Shown here in pieces: positions 62,360-64,000 of a DNA stretch of 64,000 nt. The DNA is from Chloroflexi bacterium TSY. Its GTDB lineage: Bacteria > Chloroflexota > Anaerolineae > Caldilineales > Caldilineaceae. The stretch lies in the NCBI GenBank assembly GCA_019217005.1, contig JAHBNG010000011.1, positions 1 to 64,000 on the forward strand. The letters run 5' to 3'. The notes under the pieces were generated by a model. That model saw only the letters and a program-made list of their open reading frames with translations, was not told where the DNA came from and ran no database searches. Within the stretch, counting starts at the first letter, position 1. Each line of letters opens with the position of its first letter. The translations under genes were made by a program, and so were the position numbers.

Positions 62360-64000
62360 TTGCACCTCTACCGTTCGATTCGACATCTCATGGCATTGTG
62401 GGCGCTTGTCCATCGACGGATGCTGCATGAGCCGGCGTTGACCTTGGCGCTCCTCGTCGGTTGGCTGGCAACGGTGGCGCTTGTCTCCGCAATTCCCATG
62501 TATACAGATGCCATCAATCAGGCACTCTTGCGGCAAGAGTTGCAGACCGAAGAGTCAAGCCGACGTCCGGCATTTGGTTTTCTTTTTGTATCCACTGACA
62601 ATCAATCTGACCCTGTTCTTCTTGGCGGCTATCCCGTTCGCTGGGATGGATATCTTGCGCTCCGAAACTATTTTCAATTTGAATTTCCTTCTGCTTTACG
62701 CTTACCTGTACGGACTCGTATGCACTTTGTGCGTAGCGATCTCTTCCAGTTATTCCCAACGATACCTGGTACCTATGGCCGTGGTCGTGAATCTCTGAGT
62801 TGGGTGAATCTTGGGTTCATTACAAGTTTGGGTGATCAAATTAGCCTGTTAGAAGGAACCATGCCCTCTCCAAATTGGTCGCCGGGTGAGCCAGTCGAGG
62901 TATTGGTTGCCGATGACTTTGCCGATGAACTGGGATTGCAGGTCGGAGAGATTTATTCACTCTTCAACCCTTCAGGTGTGACACCATCAACAGATCGCGC
63001 GCCATTCACGCTGCCCGTTCGCATCGCTGGGATCTGGCACGCTCGAACGCCAGATTCTGCCTTCTGGTATATTTCATCCAGGGCCTTTCGAGAGACCCTA
63101 CTGGTCAATGAAGAGCTCTATATCGGTCTACTCGGCCGACATATCCCGCGTCCGCTCTATGAACTGAGTTGGTATGAGTCACTGGATGGTGGGAATGTGC
63201 GTGCGGAGAATGTGGCTGCCTTTTTGCGCCGGATGCGGCAAGTTGAGACACAGATAGGCATTCTCCTGCCGGGCACCCGTCTCACGCTCTTGCCCGAATC
63301 AGCCTTGATTCGTTATCAATTGACAGTTTCGGCCCAGTCAGCGTTGATTTTGCTGTTGGGTCTGCCGGTCATTGGCCTTATTCTGCTCTTTATTGCCCTG
63401 ACGGCAAGTAGCATGGTCGAACGACAGCAGGTCGAGATTTCGATCTTGAAGAGTCGCGGCAGCGGCAGCGGTCAGATTATCACAACCTATGTGCTGCAAG
63501 CGGTGACGTTGGCCTTCCTTGCGTTGATCCTGGGCCTGCCGCTTGGATGGTTGGCGGCCCAAGCAATGGGCGGTACGCGCCAGTTTATGACTTTTAATCG
63601 TACAACGCCTTTGTTGATGAGCGTGACGCGGGAAAGCATTCAATATGCGTTTATGGCATTGATATTGGCCCTAGGCGTGACGCTTTTACCCGCTTACCGT
63701 TCGGCAAGGCTTACAATTGTGGCGGCAAAACAGATGGTTGGGCGACAGTCTCTTCGCTCTTTGGGCATGACGTTTGGGATCGATTTGCTGATCTTCGTTG
63801 CAGCCATTTATGGTTACTACTTGTTGGATCAGCAGGGTCGGATCACGCAACTTGAATGGGGCGAAGGCGTCGATCCGTGGGAGAATCCGCTGCTCTTTTT
63901 GGCACCCAGTCTCTTCTTGCTTGCTGGCGTACGTCTCTATCTCCACCTGATTCCAGCAGCGTTACACTTGCTTGAACGAGTGATCCAGTCGTTGCCCGGT
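62360..64000 (+). CDS. FtsX-like/MacB-type ABC transporter permease, 5' part
   Basis: Open from TTG 62360 (or ATG 62390) to the window end, at least 537-547 codons. N-terminal membrane helix near 25-45 of the TTG form (LTLALLVGWLATVALVSAIP, then MYTDAINQALLRQEL), a large extracytoplasmic domain (about 55-330), then three closely spaced helices (SALILLLGLPVIGLILLFIA; VLQAVTLAFLALILGLPLGW; YAFMALILALGVTLLPAYRS) that form the FtsX core, followed by another helix (FGIDLLIFVAAIYGYYLLDQ). These permeases export lipoproteins or peptides or act in cell-envelope signalling. The continuation and partner ATPase lie outside the window. Confidence 0.88.
   Translation, partial: MHLYRSIRHLMALWALVHRRMLHEPALTLALLVGWLATVALVSAIPMYTDAINQALLRQELQTEESSRRPAFGFLFVSTDNQSDPVLLGGYPVRWDGYLALRNYFQFEFPSALRLPVRTRMHFVRSDLFQLFPTIPGTYGRGRESLSWVNLGFITSLGDQISLLEGTMPSPNWSPGEPVEVLVADDFADELGLQVGEIYSLFNPSGVTPSTDRAPFTLPVRIAGIWHARTPDSAFWYISSRAFRETLLVNEELYIGLLGRHIPRPLYELSWYESLDGGNVRAENVAAFLRRMRQVETQIGILLPGTRLTLLPESALIRYQLTVSAQSALILLLGLPVIGLILLFIALTASSMVERQQVEISILKSRGSGSGQIITTYVLQAVTLAFLALILGLPLGWLAAQAMGGTRQFMTFNRTTPLLMSVTRESIQYAFMALILALGVTLLPAYRSARLTIVAAKQMVGRQSLRSLGMTFGIDLLIFVAAIYGYYLLDQQGRITQLEWGEGVDPWENPLLFLAPSLFLLAGVRLYLHLIPAALHLLERVIQSLPG

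Overview
The window looks like chromosomal DNA of a Chloroflexota bacterium, most likely a Caldilineales/Anaerolineae-type and possibly host- or particle-associated lineage. This is inferred from gene style: XRE/NB-ARC/TPR regulator, Pro/Thr-rich Excalibur protein, lipoprotein sugar-binding proteins, FtsX-type permease and many phytanoyl-CoA dioxygenase (PhyH) genes. No rRNA or marker phylogeny is available here. Housekeeping anchors are fabF-fabH, mtaB-pheS and one intact tRNA-Pro.

Layout. 1-5.4 kb: small secreted proteins, a large signalling ATPase regulator and a HigBA toxin-antitoxin pair. 5.8-16 kb: a PhyH oxygenase, a molybdopterin oxidoreductase, fabH/fabF, a metal amidohydrolase, a VapBC-type pair and an Ldh_2 dehydrogenase. 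16-24 kb: PhyH, a disrupted SDR, a membrane protein, pheS, mtaB, a nucleotidyltransferase-GNAT fusion and a Nudix hydrolase. 24.5-32 kb: two PhyH genes interleaved with two paralogous sugar-binding lipoproteins and two permeases. 32-41 kb: insertion sequences, a phosphoesterase, a tandemly duplicated FG-GAP/ASPIC protein, another disrupted PhyH, a pentapeptide protein and tRNA-Pro. 42-53 kb: a 5.4-kb tandem duplication carrying a methyltransferase, a candidate small RNA, three tRNA-type genes and an FtsK-like ATPase behind an SOS-like promoter. 53-55 kb: nested insertion elements. 55-62 kb: a decaying glycoside hydrolase/sugar ABC locus with a nonsense codon, a frameshift and an internal deletion. 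62-64 kb: the start of an FtsX-like permease.

The strongest theme is small mobile DNA. A 155-bp non-autonomous element (MITE-1) occurs six times; its five original insertions each have a perfect 8-bp target duplication, and three split a gene whose frame is restored by precise removal. An 80-bp palindromic element (MITE-2, 8-bp duplications), an 81-bp IS5-like element (MITE-3, TNA duplications), an IS4-superfamily IS (5-bp duplication) and an IS1595-like IS (8-bp duplication) are also present. The 5.4-kb duplication has chimeric IS and MITE junctions containing an exact 171-bp excerpt of the 34-kb locus. This implies either recombination through dispersed repeats or an assembly path artefact.

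The most interesting candidate system is the duplicated unit: an FtsK/TraB-like ATPase under a consensus promoter with a perfect GAAC-N4-GTTC palindrome in its spacer, next to divergent promoters for a structured non-coding RNA and a tRNA cluster whose tRNA-Pro has a hairpin inserted in the T loop. A tyrosine-recombinase remnant lies near the intact tRNA-Pro, so the unit may be a relic of a DNA-damage-inducible integrative element.
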